A stretch of 64,000 nt of DNA from Cydia pomonella (taxonomy: Eukaryota > Arthropoda > Insecta > Lepidoptera > Tortricidae), in assembly GCF_033807575.1 (NCBI RefSeq), contig NC_084711.1, forward strand, positions 12,958,001 to 13,022,000, written 5' to 3'. Of the stretch, positions 44,390-56,334 are shown in pieces; position 1 is the first letter of the stretch, and the number at the start of each line of letters is the position of its first letter. Made by a program: the position numbers and the translations under genes. The notes under the pieces were generated by a model. It made no database searches, was not told where the DNA came from, and saw only the letters and a list, made by a program, of their open reading frames with translations.

Positions 44390-44670
44390 CCCACCATACA
44401 TTGTGTTGTTATATCTCAAACGGATAAGGCATCGTTTTCGAATAAAGCTCATAGACAGCGTGATTTTTACCGACATCTTTAGCAAACATCATCTTATTTC
44501 AACCAATTTACACAAAACCTTAGCAAATTATACACCTAAACCTTCCTCAAGAATCACTCTATTGATAGGTGAAATCCACATGAAAATCCGTTCGGTAGTT
44601 TTTGGGTTTATCGCGAACATACTAACTGAGAAGTCCCCATACACCGCGAGATTTTTCGCCAACTTTGGCC
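44390..44670 (+). repeat. Dispersed repeat (RTE-type 3' region)
   Basis: 'ttcctcaagaatcactctat', 'tgaaatccacatgaaaatcc' and 'cggtagtttttgggtttatc' are the standard order of an abundant lepidopteran repeat 3' region. ORFs on both strands across it (44403-44741 plus, 44528-44737 minus) are chance frames. Confidence 0.55.
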
Positions 44671-45667
44671 ACATCAAGCGCTGCGATCGTATTTGTTTTC
44701 CCGCCAAGCCGTCTGCAGCTGCACCCGACCAATTCACATGAACATGTAAAAAATACGCGCCTTACCACTTTATGTCCGCAAAGTATGCGTAATGTGTAAA
44801 TTGCGTAAACGGTTTAAGTATTTGAAACGCCTGATGGAATGCTATATGCAAAGTTGCGCGGGATGCTGGGCAAATGTAATAATAAATTTAAGTCTATTTT
44901 ATAAAACTGTTCCCTCGTTATCGTATCAGCTCTTTGAGCAATTACTAAACAAAGCTTTGTCGTAAATATAATTCAAAGTGACATGTTGCCCACGCATTTT
45001 ATAGACACCCATAATAAATCATAAATGGAAATTTGTTATTATAAAAGTCATTCACATTGATCAGTGATCAAAGGTCACGGTATTTAAAAAAAAATGAACC
45101 CCTTCCTTTTAGCATGAAATATGTCCTAGTCGACGGTTTATTTTCATTTTTGAGAATAGTATTAGAATTAAGAAAAAAGTTCCAGTTTATGCTAAATGGG
45201 GGGTTGCGTCTGGGGGAGGGGAGGGGACGCTAGTGTGCGTAGTATAACAATTAAAAATAACAAAAAATGTAAAAAGAACAAGAATGTGCAATGCTCAACA
45301 CTCCAATGCTCGAAACTTTAAAAGTACATACCGGTCGTAAAATATGTACTTAATTGATCTAGTTAAGTGTACTTTTGGTACAAGACCATAAAAAATGTGT
45401 ATGCCGTACTGCATTATTTTAATTCGTTTTATGATTTATTTATTTATACCAGCGGTAGCAGCATGGTTGCATTTTATTGCAAACAATTCGGCTCATGAAA
45501 AGCCCATTCTCTCGCTTACTTCGTAGGTAGATAACGAACAAATACACCACAGTAAAATTCCTTTCTCCCTTCCTTTTAAATTTTCAAGAAATGGGTGTAA
45601 TCGCTTCATTACAGGTAAATTATAACGATATATTGACTATTTCAATATAATAATAATAAAATGCAAG

Positions 45668-45765
45668 CAATAATTTATTGCACACTACAAAAAAAAAAAT
45701 GGTACAAAGTATGTAAAGGTATAAATATGTAGGTAACAACAGGCGGACTTATCGCTAAACAGCGA
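45668..45765 (-). repeat. LINE-type 3' terminal fragment, diverged copy
   Basis: 'aataatttattgcacacta', then an A-run and 'acaggcggacttatcgct', resembles the reverse copy at 26868-26940. Confidence 0.45.
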
Positions 45766-46580
45766 TAATAATAATAATATATCGTTATAATTAAAACTTA
45801 CAGGTTAATAGGCTAGTGCCTATTCTAAGATCTCTGTTACCTGTACATTCCAAGCTTTATATTTTATCAAGATAGCACGATACTAACAAGAAAATTAAGA
45901 CAAGACAAAGTTGTCCCAATAATCCTTTCATAATGCATAGACTTATAGAAGTTTTATAGATATGTATATAAATATTTTGAACCCCTTTTACGTAACATCG
46001 AATGTGGGGAGGTGATAAACAACGGCCTGTGGATAACGAGAGACGGACAGGGATTTGGCGGCACATCGAGCCTTTCACTGTGTCCATGAGATTGCTTATA
46101 AATCATGTTTCGGATTCATCCAATCACGGTACCGAAGCCAGACACAGAGAACATCGAAAATGGAAATTTTGTTATCTACCTCTTTATCTCTCAAATAAGC
46201 AAGAGCGAAAGAGAGGCAGAAATCGAAATTTCTATTTTCGATTTCTGCAGTACGGCCTCAGATTAGATACTGACTACGGGTTATTGTTTGCTAATTTGAC
46301 ACTGCGATGATTGATAAGGATGGTCGCATGTTACGTTAGATAAACCTGATAATTCATCCATCATAATAATATTACGGATGTACTCAGCAGAGCCCTTTGC
46401 TAGCGGAAGCATAATTCCTGATTAAAAGGAATATAAATTCATTCCCTTTTGCGAGTTTCGATTTCTCCCCAGAGCAAGGTGTTCGGTTGTTATAGAGCCG
46501 CGCTTTCAAGATTTTCAAGTCTTGCTACATTACAAAAACCTACCTTACTCAAAGGGGGAATTGAAGTGTTGGGAAATAAG

Positions 46581-46673
46581 ATGCGTAGGATTTTTATAAT
46601 ACTATACGTACTTATGGCTTATATATCTGCTTTGAGTATGTATTTCATTAGGATTACAAGGGACTCCACGAAG
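46581..46673 (+). CDS. Possible first coding exon of an unknown secreted or membrane protein
   Basis: ATG 46581 opens 31 codons reading MRRIFIILYVLMAYISALSM.., a hydrophobic N-terminus like a signal peptide or anchor, directly followed by a strong donor (aag|gtaagc at 46674). The upstream frame is open to 46449 but its composition is not convincing. I found no matching downstream exon inside the window, so this may be a real first exon with distant partners or a coincidence. Confidence 0.2.
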
Positions 46674-46704
46674 GTAAGCTATATTATCATAATCAATAAT
46701 AATA

Positions 46705-46848
46705 TGTGGCTCTCCATCACAGAAAGTGTTCAATAAGGACCTTTTTTATCAATAGGGAATCAATAAGGAATTTCTGTTGGAATTTCAGATGGAAAAGGGG
46801 TCCTTTTGCACTGGGAGCATTAGGATCCTTCTGTGATGGAAAGCCACA
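46705..46848. mobile_element. 144-bp MITE with TA target duplication
   Basis: The ends 'tgtggctctccatcacagaa' and 'ttctgtgatggaaagccaca' are complementary with one mismatch. TA lies outside each end (46703-46704 and 46849-46850). This suits a Tc1/mariner-type non-autonomous element. A related half ('tgttccgtgatgggaaagac') is at about 57002-57021. Confidence 0.75.
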
Positions 46849-47392
46849 TATCATGTTTACTTGTGCGCAGTTCTTATTTAAGGTCAAAAAAACACCATAC
46901 ATAAATACTAGCTAACTAGGTGATAGCTAGTTAGCTATGAACGTAACGCAACGTAACTTTTTTTTTTAAATTATGTGAGGAACAAGTAAAAAAAAAATTA
47001 TGTGAGGAAAGTGATAAAAACCAAAAGCAGATTTATACTTAAGTCTGTTTATTTATTTAAGTGAGTTACTTGACAGGGAACACGCCGCGGCGGCAGTAGT
47101 TTGTAATTAAATTGAAATGTAGGTACTTGACGCGCTTGCTTCACGAGCCATTCCGCACATTACATGGGTTGCCTACGTCGTTAACAAGAAAATTTTAACA
47201 TGAATTAGCACCTAAAGAGGAATATGCAGATAAGCAATTAGATGAAAGAGCGAACATTTAACGTAAGGTATTTATTGTTTCCGTTTGGAGAAACTATTCT
47301 AGTGGTTAGATGCAGCCGATGAAACACGGCGTTTCGTGAACCGATGATTTCCTTTGGCAGGATTGGTCCTTAGGACCTAAGGATTATTTTAA

Positions 47393-47728
47393 GAAGTGGA
47401 GCCACTAAGATTTTTGATGTAAATTTGGGTGGGGGGTGCTCTAAACTTTATCTTGATATCTACGTCAGTTAAGCTATTTACTAGGTCATGTTTAGTAACG
47501 TTTTCGCATAAATCGGGGATGCCGAATTCATTGTGACATGACATGTATCACATGACAGTTGACACCATTTTGAAGTAAAAACATATGTTTTTTTATATCT
47601 TTTTTTTAAATTCTTCTTCACGCTTAAACCGCTGAGCAGATTTAGTTCAAATTTGGTTCAACATTCAATAACCTCAGACTTCGCCGAAGCTGAAAACCCT
47701 GCATCAAAAATTTGGGTGGCTCCACTTC
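47393..47728. mobile_element. 336-bp element flanked by TTAA
   Basis: The ends 'gaagtggagccac' and 'gtggctccacttc' are perfect complements, and pairing resumes with 'atttttgatg' / 'catcaaaaat'. TTAA occurs directly outside both ends (47389-47392 and 47729-47732), the target of piggyBac-type transposons. The terminal bases are not the usual CCC, so the superfamily is uncertain. It is non-coding. Confidence 0.65.
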
Positions 47729-47732
47729 TTAA

Positions 47733-49229
47733 ATACATCTTAGGAATTAAGGATTGCAGAACCGCTATTGTTTAAAAGAACCGGGATTTTCGGTACCAGC
47801 CAAAAATGGAACCAGGACCTCAAACTACAACACAATAAAAAAAGCAAACAAAGACGAATAATCTTTGTCTCGAAATTAATTTAAGATAAAAAATAACATC
47901 GTGAAGGTAAAAACACTCTTTTACACACCATCATTGCGCACACTAACTATGATAATTACTTGTTACTAGGTACTGAATAATTTAATTTAATTTAATTCTT
48001 TTTTTATTTGTTAGTGAAATTAAATGCGATATGTATGCAGTTTTTAATGAAAACCATCAAAAATCACTGGATTGCGGCTCAGTAACATCGTCGTTTATTT
48101 TAAACGATTAAGATGTTTCATGAAAACAATATTAAAAATGAAAGAATAAATTCTCGCATATATTCAAAACGAGGATTGCGGCAGGTAATATTTTTACTAC
48201 AATAACAGAACTATCTATAGGTACTCAGGATCGATTCAGGCAGAATTCATAAATTTATTTCCAAAAAGATGGTTTATATTCTATGCATTTTTTATTTTCT
48301 TTGGATCTGCTCAGTTATTGTCAGTGTAATATTTCAATTTATTTGAGAATATCATCATCATAATTATGGAAGCTGTACCGTATACCGTGTGAGAATGAGA
48401 GGATTATTTTATGGGTTTTTGGTCCTATTATATATAACAGTCCCAAATCAGGCAGTGCCTCATTAACGACATTATATACCAAAGTTATTAATTGTTGTAA
48501 ACAATGGGCATGATTTTAATATGCGGTTAACAAGAGTAAGTTATGTTTATTGTTTGGTTATTTAACATAGCTAAGCTATTTCTTTGAGACCCGTTAAATT
48601 AGGTGTTTTTTTTCTTGCAAAATAACAGAAAATACTCAAATATTGTATCAAAAATTTTAGAACCGAAAATTCCGGGAGTACCGGGAAATTAATTTTGAAA
48701 ACCCGGTTCTTTTCTTGGCTCTAAATACCGAGAACTTCCCGGTACCGATATTTCCCGGGAGCAAACTCTATTAGAAACACAAAGATTAATTCTGTCAAAG
48801 TAAATCATTGGTTTATATAAAGCCGAATTTAGCCTTTTCATGTAGTCTGCAAACGTAACTATTCAACTAAAAAACCTATCAATGTGGGTTTTATTACAAT
48901 ATGACACGCAAAAATCGAAACCTGTGCAATCATAGGCCAGGATTTCTTACTTTGGTACGCTTGTTGCTGACTGGTCGGTGAGCGGAATGAAAAACAGCCT
49001 GTCAGGTGGTTGTCACGCGCGGGCCAGCTCTCCGATACCGATACCGCGATACGAAAACCGGGACCAACAAAATTTTATGAAATATGCCAGCTAAATTTAG
49101 CTAAATTTATGGTTTGACATTTCAACATCAGTTAGATTGATGTTTTGGTATTTGTATTCGTACTTTCCTACATTTTCTGTTGGTGTTTGCGTATCGTGAA
49201 CATTTGTTACCTCCATTTTTAGTGAAAAT
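47733..49229. other. Intergenic with 'cccggtacc' palindromic fragments
   Basis: Between 48655 and 48775 several 'ttcccgg' and 'ccgggaa' words form an imperfect inverted repeat, with a related piece near 47778. No gene was recognised. Confidence 0.35.
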
Positions 49230-49425
49230 AAGGAATGAGTTAAGGTTGACTCACGCTACACAGGGGCAGGGCCGGGCCGGAGCTTCCGGCGCTTCGTTTT
49301 CTATGGAAAGCATTACGTCATCACCGGAGCTCTGTAGTGGCCCGGTGCGGGCTCGGACCGGAGACTAGCCGGTCATGCTATGAGCAAAAATCGGACTTCC
49401 CGGAGCCTCCGGGCCACCCGGTGAC
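49230..49425. mobile_element. GC-rich repeat beginning 'ttgactcacgctacacaggg'
   Basis: It is G+C-rich with 'gggccgggccgg' words and ends 'gggccacccggtgactc'. It pairs in style and terminal words with 60545-60770, which ends 'cactgtgtagcgtgagtcat' in reverse. It is a known kind of lepidopteran interspersed element, with no ORF. Confidence 0.55.
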
Positions 49426-49429
49426 TCAA

Positions 49430-50940
49430 TTCTTCCTTTCGGGTGATATTCCACTAGTCTAAGATCTTTGTCCAATGTGCATTGCGTCTCACTCTCTCAT
49501 TAAGCAAAATGTCAGACGCAAATACAGATTGGACCAAGATGAAAAACCAGAATACCACCCTTCGCAATGTGCATGCTCGGATGTGTCGGTATATATTTGC
49601 CAAAATAAGAAGGTTACAAAACGTCATAAATTTGTTTGTTAAATATGGATGGTATAGCCAATACATTACTTGGTCGGGTTATATTTTACTCGGCGCAGAG
49701 AGAAGTTAATTAACAATGACTGCCAATCTCTATATGAAACCAAATTTCTGTAAATAAAGCTACACAATTCTACATATTGCCGGTTTTGTGGAAAGCAATA
49801 AAAAAATTGTACTTATATTTATTTTAGTCACGCTGGCTCCACATTTTACTTGAGATAGTTGATAGCGCCAGACAAGTTGCCTAAGAATTTGTTACCAATT
49901 TTAATAGTAAATGAAGTGGAATAAAAAAATGTTCAGAAGAAGCAGAGCTTTAAGAACTAAATACTGCCGTTTCGTACATATTGTCGGATTATCATATTAT
50001 TGACAATGAAATAAATTATATAACAAAAGAATAACGTACTATAAGTATATATAAGTCGTTACGTAGCCGCCTGTTGTCTGCCTCTACATTTAATCAATTG
50101 TTTGTTTTTTATTTTCTTTTGTATCTTTTTACTGAGGTGTTCCAATAAGAGTATTCTATTTATACATCTATCTATCTATCTATCTACGCAAGGTTTATTA
50201 CAAGCGACTTAGTTAAGTATTTATTTGATCTATATATATTTCCCGAACAACGCGGTATCCGTGAAGATTCAGTCTTTATTATTTACTTTTCCATGTTAGG
50301 TGTTACTACATGAAAGTCGCGACGGTCGCAACACGGGCGACTCGGATATATACGTCAAAATTATATAAGTTGCATAATGTCTTGATTTATTTTGTGAAAT
50401 ACGGAGGTGTTGCGGAAATGCAATTTAGTCGGATTATATTAAATGAGATATCTAGTAATGTTACTGCTTGTAAAAATTATTCATTAATGAGCATGTAGGT
50501 TATAAATTAATATAAATATACTATTTTTTCTCATATTCCCACGTATTACTTTTCATTTCGTACGAAGTTATATATAATGAAATATCTCGTTAATAAATTT
50601 GTAGATTACGGGAAACTATTTCTTTTACTTAATTTAAAGTCCAACTGATCTTCTGTAAATCTGCCTGCAGAGAGTACGAACATCATATTTCAGTGCAGTT
50701 ATTGAATTACTCATAAAGGTGCCTATATTTCATTTGCAATCTGTCGTTGGCGATATTATTGCTAACTGCTCGCGTACGATGCATTCTCCTGAAATAGATA
50801 GGCCATACATTTTTTCAGGCTGTAGAGAGCAGCACTAGCATGTATTATAAACCTGAGAGTAACTTATGCATACTATGCCTTAAACAGTTTTTTGACAAGT
50901 TTTCACTACGGCATTGATGCATCAAGGCGTTTTGGTTACA
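49430..50940. other. Intergenic, no gene recognised
   Basis: It contains a short (tatc)n run at about 50166-50186 and two related words 'caaaacgtcataaatttgtt' and 'gttgcataatgtcttgattt' inside short plus-strand ORFs (49482-49709, 50310-50498). Both ORFs continue into a similar 'LxNVxxxFVKYG' peptide, which suggests two decayed copies of one repeat rather than genes. Confidence 0.35.
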
Positions 50941-50950
50941 GATGGTCTAA

Positions 50951-51055
50951 CGCGAAACGAAATTTCGTTACCTATCTGCCTCTCTGTCTATCGAATATGC
51001 AAGAATGATGGAGGCAGAAACCACAATTTAGATTTTCCATTTCGCGGTAGGCCCC
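50951..51055. repeat. P-family relative
   Basis: It begins 'acgcgaaacgaaatttcg' and ends 'atttcgcggtaggccccg', with 'gcctctctgtctat' in the middle. It is diverged from the better copies at 38782-38905 and 28552-28682. Confidence 0.45.
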
Positions 51056-51206
51056 GTGTGCGTTAGTAACGCCCTCTACGCAGAGTTTTGCGTAATAATC
51101 CCTATTTTATGCCTATTATTACTGTAACTACTGAAATAATACAATAATACTCTTCGTATGTTTTATTGTTCTTAAATTAATGATTAAGACGTGGAACGCA
51201 TAATTT

Positions 51207-51317
51207 CGTCAGGGGGAAGGGGAAGCCTATGTGCCTCTCTTTCGCACAAAGAAAGATCGCGCAGTGATAGAGAGGCGAATAGATGAACTAATGAAGTGGT
51301 TCGCGGTTATAGCCCTT
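51207..51317. repeat. P-family relative, second copy nearby
   Basis: It has 'gtgcctctctttcgcac' and ends 'tggttcgcggttatagccct', like the right end of the 29160-29250 copy. It lies 17 bp before the long palindrome at 51334. Confidence 0.45.
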
Positions 51318-51333
51318 ACTGTATTGTAGTATC

Positions 51334-51415
51334 GTAAGTGTCAGGATGTCAGGACCATGATAGCTATTTATAACGATATAAATAGCTATCATGGTCCTGA
51401 CATCCTGACGCTTAC
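51334..51415. repeat. 82-bp near-perfect palindrome (38-bp arms, 6-bp loop)
   Basis: The left arm, 51334-51371, begins 'gtaagtgtcaggatgtcagg'. The right arm, 51378-51415, is its complement with a single mismatch. The loop is aacgat. No TA, TTAA or longer target duplication was found around it. It is the longest perfect-type hairpin in the window. Confidence 0.88.
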
Positions 51416-51419
51416 TCCC

Positions 51420-53583
51420 AGTTTTAGTACCTTTTTTGTATTATTTGGTACATGACATCAAAAAAAATTTACCTCGCTAAAAATCGAGAAATATTGAAAA
51501 TAATGTGGTCAAAAAAGTTACAGTTAGAATAAACTTTGTATGTGCACAGTGGTGCAGCCACTCAATGTGAACCGGGCCTTCAATATAGTTCAACAGTTAA
51601 TATTTTTGGCTAAAACAGTTATGTATTTTAGAGAAGTGGAAATCTTGAGCGTTTCGGGGGTTTGAAGACACGAGGGTTAAACAATTTTTTCTAACGACTG
51701 AAACACAACATTTTTATAGTACATATGGTACTACTTTACCGCACTAGGGCGTTAATTAGCACTTTACGCGCCTATGTCGAAAATTTAAAGTGCCATATGT
51801 ACTGTAAAACGTTGTATATGTGCGAATAGATAATTGGCAACTCGTTTCGATTTAAAACACTCCTTTCGATCGTGTTTTAATTTACTGCCACTGGTTGTGA
51901 ATAATTGAACTCGTTATGAATTAATGTATAATTACCACACCAACGCCAAAAATTATTTAAACTTCAAAATCATCACAAGTCGTCGTCGTCGTTAATTTTA
52001 CATTCCTAGGTGATAAAATATTTCAAAATTTGAATGATTAAATTACTTTGCATTTCTTGTGAATAAAATGTAAGTAACTTTCCCATCCGTTTTTAAAGAA
52101 TAACGGCAATACATGCGAAAGACCGACTATGACTGTTAACGACCGAATCCCAGCGCTCAAAATGTATTCCACTGATGTCATGCTTAAAACAATCCAACAT
52201 TTTGAGAATAATATGGTTAGTTATAATTTTTTACCCCTCTCATTTCTTGAAAATATAAGTAATTATGTTGAAACTCAGTAAGAGTTGCTGGAGAGATGCT
52301 ATCTAGCAACCCTTACTGGACTTGTACTCCCTAACTATAGAGCTATTTTTTAATAAGTAAAAAGAAATGCAAAAAAGCAGTTACTTCTTTTACAGTCAAA
52401 TATCCATTAACTTTATAACTTTTTAATATTTTGTGTTCTACGTTGTATCGATATATGTGTACCCGAAGTCGATAAATGAGAACTCTCTATGACAGTTCAA
52501 TAATGCCACAATAATTCCGGTCTCTGTTAATAATAGTTTGCCACCTTATTAACGTGCATTTTTACATATCAAACAAAAAATAAATAAAAAATATTGAATG
52601 TGGATACATTCATCCTCCTTAGACGTGGCTGCTACAGTCTTCACGATTTTATTTGCCGTGTGATCATCGCTTTCCAGTTGCAGCTTGGTGCCATCGAGGA
52701 ATGTCCATAGTATATGAAAAAAGAAAAATGTTTATAATACCATTCATTGTATCACAATATCGACTAAGTACTACTAGAGGGCACCTTTAACCTTATTTTG
52801 GCAATGTTAAATATCCTTACAATTGTCTATTAATGATAGTTTTCAGTAAGTAGCTCATAATTGGGTAGTTACTCCCCTACACCCTAAATTCATCCAACGA
52901 AATAAAATGTTCCGTAGGGTATATACATGGTGGCCTATTTAGATCGTTCAGTATGGGAAAGTTTGAAACTATAACACATACGAAGATCTGTTCCTAGGAA
53001 TCATGCCATCGATTTTCTATATATAAAGACGGGCCAATAACACCTGCTTTGTATCTACTGTTTTATTTTTGAAGATTCTATACCTATGTTATAATTATCA
53101 CCTACTAAGTTTTTGAAATTAACAAAACTAAAGCTATTTTAGTCTAACAAGCATATTGTTATACTTTCTCTTTCACATATGTAAACTATTGAATGAAAAA
53201 CAATAGCCCATAGGTAAGCCCATATAATATACCTAAGCCCTAACTCGTAAAATACTTGTCAAGGAGAAGTTATATTCTAATCTCCATGAACACGTTTCAC
53301 CAAATAGCACTGTTTAAATGTAAATATAAAAATATACTATATGTAAAATATTTGAAGAGTTTCATCCATTATTCCTGGGATCCATTATCAGAAATAGATC
53401 TTGACTAAAATGAAGCTTAAAAAATAACTTGCAGAACAATCTCAACGAAGAAGATATCGCCAAGCGTGAAATACGCGTAGTTGAGGTGTTCCGTCTGGTC
53501 TTCATCAGCAGTTCCACTTAATTAAATGTCACTCACTTTTTTAATGTAAATGCTTGATTTGTTGATACAACAACAAATATATA
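51420..53583. other. Intergenic, including repeat 'K' copy 2 (51710-51905)
   Basis: Copy 2 of family K lies at 51710-51905 ('tgtaaaacgttgtatatgtg', 'caactcgtttcgatttaaaa'). Elsewhere I saw only fragments, such as 'gttccgtctggtcttcatca' near 53489, a word common in lepidopteran repeats. No gene was recognised. Confidence 0.4.
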
Positions 53584-53639
53584 CAGGGTGTTTATTTAGT
53601 CACCTGCAAATAATTTACGAGGTGAATAAATTACGAGGT

Positions 53640-55395
53640 CATACATTCCTTTGTACATCTCTACAAATCTTATGATATGAGCTCTGTTCATGGGTTCTGC
53701 TCGTTTGCCTCCTATATTTAAAAAAAATACTTCTACTTAACATAACGCCATTCCTTTGTACATCTCTATAAATCTTCTGATACGAGCTCTGTTCCTGGGC
53801 TCTGATCTTATGCCTCCTATATTTAAAAAAATACTTCTACTTAACATAGCGCCATTTCTATGTACATATCTACAAATCTTAAGATACGACCTCTGTTCAT
53901 GGGCTCTGCTCGTTTGCCTCCTGTATTTAAAAAAATACTTCTACTTAACATAACGCCATTCCTTTGTACATCTCTACAAATCTTATGATATGAGCTCTGT
54001 TCATGGGTTCTGCTCGTTTGCCTCCTATATTAAAAAAAATACTTCTACTTAACATAACGCCATTCCTTTGTACATCTCTTTAAATCTTCTGATACGAGCT
54101 CTGTTCGTGGGCTCTGCTCGTTTGCCCCCTATATTAAAAAAAAAAATCTACTTAACATAGTGTCATTTCTTTGTACATATCTACTTATCCTATGATACAA
54201 CCTCTGTTCATGGGCTCTGCTCATTTGCCCCCTATATTTAAAAAAATACTTCTACTTAACATAGCGCCATTTCTATGTACATATCTACAAATCTTATGAT
54301 ACGACCTCTGTTCATGGGCTCTGCTCGTTTGCCTCCTGTATTTAAAAAAATACTTCTACTTAACATAACGCCATTCCTTTGTACATCTCTACAAATCTTA
54401 TGATATGAGCTCTGTTCATGGGTTCTGCTCGTTTGCCTCCTATATTAAAAAAAATACTTCTACTTAACATAACGCCATTCTTTTGTACATCTCTATAAAT
54501 CTTCTGATACGAGCTCTGTTCGTGGGCTCTGTTCGTTTGCCTCCTATATTAAAAAAAAATCTACTTAACATAGTGCCATTTCTTTGTACATATCTACTTA
54601 TCCTATGATACAACCTCTGTTCATGGGCTCTGCTCATTTGCCTCCTATATTAAAAAAAAATACTTCTACTTAACATAGCGCCATTTCTATGTACATATCT
54701 ACAAATCTTATGATACGACCTCTGTTCATGGGCTCTGCTCGTTTGCCTCCTGTATTTAAAAAAATACTTCTACTTAACATAACGCCATTCCTTTGTACAT
54801 CTCTACAAATCTTATGATATGAGCTCTGTTCATGGGTTCTGCTCGTTTGCCTCCTATATTAAAAAAAATACTTCTACTAAACATAACGCCATTCCTTTGT
54901 ACATCTCTATAAATCTTCTGATACCAGCTCTGTTCGTGGGCTCTGCTCGTTTGCCTCCTATATTAAAAAAAATAAATTCTACTTAACATAGTGCCATTTC
55001 TTTGTACATATCTACTTATCCTATGATACAACCTCTGTTCATGGGCTCTGCTCATTTGCCTCCTATATTTAAAAAAAAACTTCTACTTAACATAGCGCCA
55101 TTTCTATGTACATATCTACAAATCTTATGATACGAACTCTGTTCATGAGTTCTGCTCGTTTAGCTCCTACTTAAAAAAAATCGATTCTACTTAACATAGC
55201 GCTGTTTCTTTGTACATATCTACCAATTCTATGATAAGAGTATGACCTCTGTTCATGGGCTCTGCTCGTTTGCCTACTATATAAAAAAAATCTACTTAAC
55301 ATACCGCTGTTTCTTTGTACATATATATCTACTTATCCTATGATAGGTACGACCTCTGTTCATGGGCTTTCCTCATTTGCCTCCTATATTTAAAT
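53640..55395 (+). repeat. Satellite array, ~104-bp monomer with four-unit higher-order period
   Basis: About 17 head-to-tail units share 'ctctgttcatgggctctgct', 'cgtttgcctcctatatt', an A-run and 'cttctacttaacata'. The units fall into four classes, A ('ctctacaaatcttatgatat'), B ('ctctataaatcttctgatac'), C ('tctacttatcctatgataca') and D ('tctacaaatcttatgatacg'). They repeat in the order A-B-C-D with a period of about 415 bp (A units at about 53954, 54369 and 54783). The first round lacks C, and the last units (from about 55096) are diverged. The 65-codon plus ORF inside is incidental. Confidence 0.9.
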
Positions 55396-55397
55396 AA

Positions 55398-55612
55398 TAC
55401 CAGACAAATGCGAGCCGGACTCGCCCATCTAGGGTACCGTAGTTTTTAGTATTTGTTGTTATTGCGGCAACAGTAATACATCATCTGTGAAAATATCAAC
55501 TAACTATCACGGCTTACGAGATACAGCCTGGTGACAGACGGATAGACGTACTGACAGCGGAGTCTTAGTAATAGGCTCCCGTTTTACCCTTTGGGTACTG
55601 AACCCTAAAAAG
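55398..55612 (+). repeat. Dispersed repeat 'S', copy 1
   Basis: It opens 'gcgagccggactcgcccatc', continues 'gttattgcggcaacagtaat', 'gagatacagcctggtgacag' and 'gcggagtcttagtaatag', and closes 'gggtactgaaccctaaaa'. Other copies are at 58262-58648 (interrupted) and 63045-63257. Confidence 0.7.
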
Positions 55613-56330
55613 GAACTTTTACTTATCATAGCGCTCTTTTTGGATATACTGTATAGTAATATTGAATTTACTGCTCTTCTGACCTATTTCGGTACCTTTT
55701 ATGTACTTAGTACTTACCTACATACATATTAAGGTTATACAACTATTATTTCTAGAATCAAAAAATCAATACAAACAAACCTACGTAATATACACGTATT
55801 TTAAAAACATAATCCTCGAAACTCGAAAGCTCCTCTTTTTGTAAATGCAATGCAATTAAAACGCATTAAACTTAATCATGACGTCACGATCAAGTATCAT
55901 TTAATAAGGGGCGTTTCGTGCGTAGATAACGATTGTCAGATTTGACTCTCATTTCTAACTTTTGTATTGCTTCAATGTTATGGGTCCCATAAAGACATGT
56001 TTCTTTTATAAAAACTTATTATCTAGCCTAGCCTTTTGGCAGTATTTTCTCGAGCTTTACGCAGTTGATTGAGGAAGCTGCCATACAAGACAAAAGCATT
56101 TTCAAAGCGACTTTCTCTTAGAACACCCCATCTATCCGTCTATCTATCATAATTTATTTCAGGCAACTAGCGGCCCATAGATAAATACCTTAAGATTAGC
56201 ATACACATTATAAAAATATATTTTAAAACTAAATACTACAAATCACATTATTTTACTGCGGCATGAAACTATTTATCATAAGACATACCCTTTGAGACTG
56301 TCTACCCATTGTTTTTGTATATGACAGCTA
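55613..56330. other. Intergenic, no gene recognised
   Basis: AT-rich, with no recognisable exon or element boundary. Confidence 0.3.
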
Positions 56331-56334
56331 CACA

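Noticed and set aside
51334..51415. Pre-microRNA
   Set aside because: The stem is almost fully paired with a six-base loop, unlike the bulged stems and larger loops usual for animal pre-miRNAs. Small-RNA data would be needed.
53640..55395. CRISPR-like array
   Set aside because: The whole unit, not only a short direct repeat, is conserved. There are no unique spacers, and the context is an insect genome. It is a satellite.
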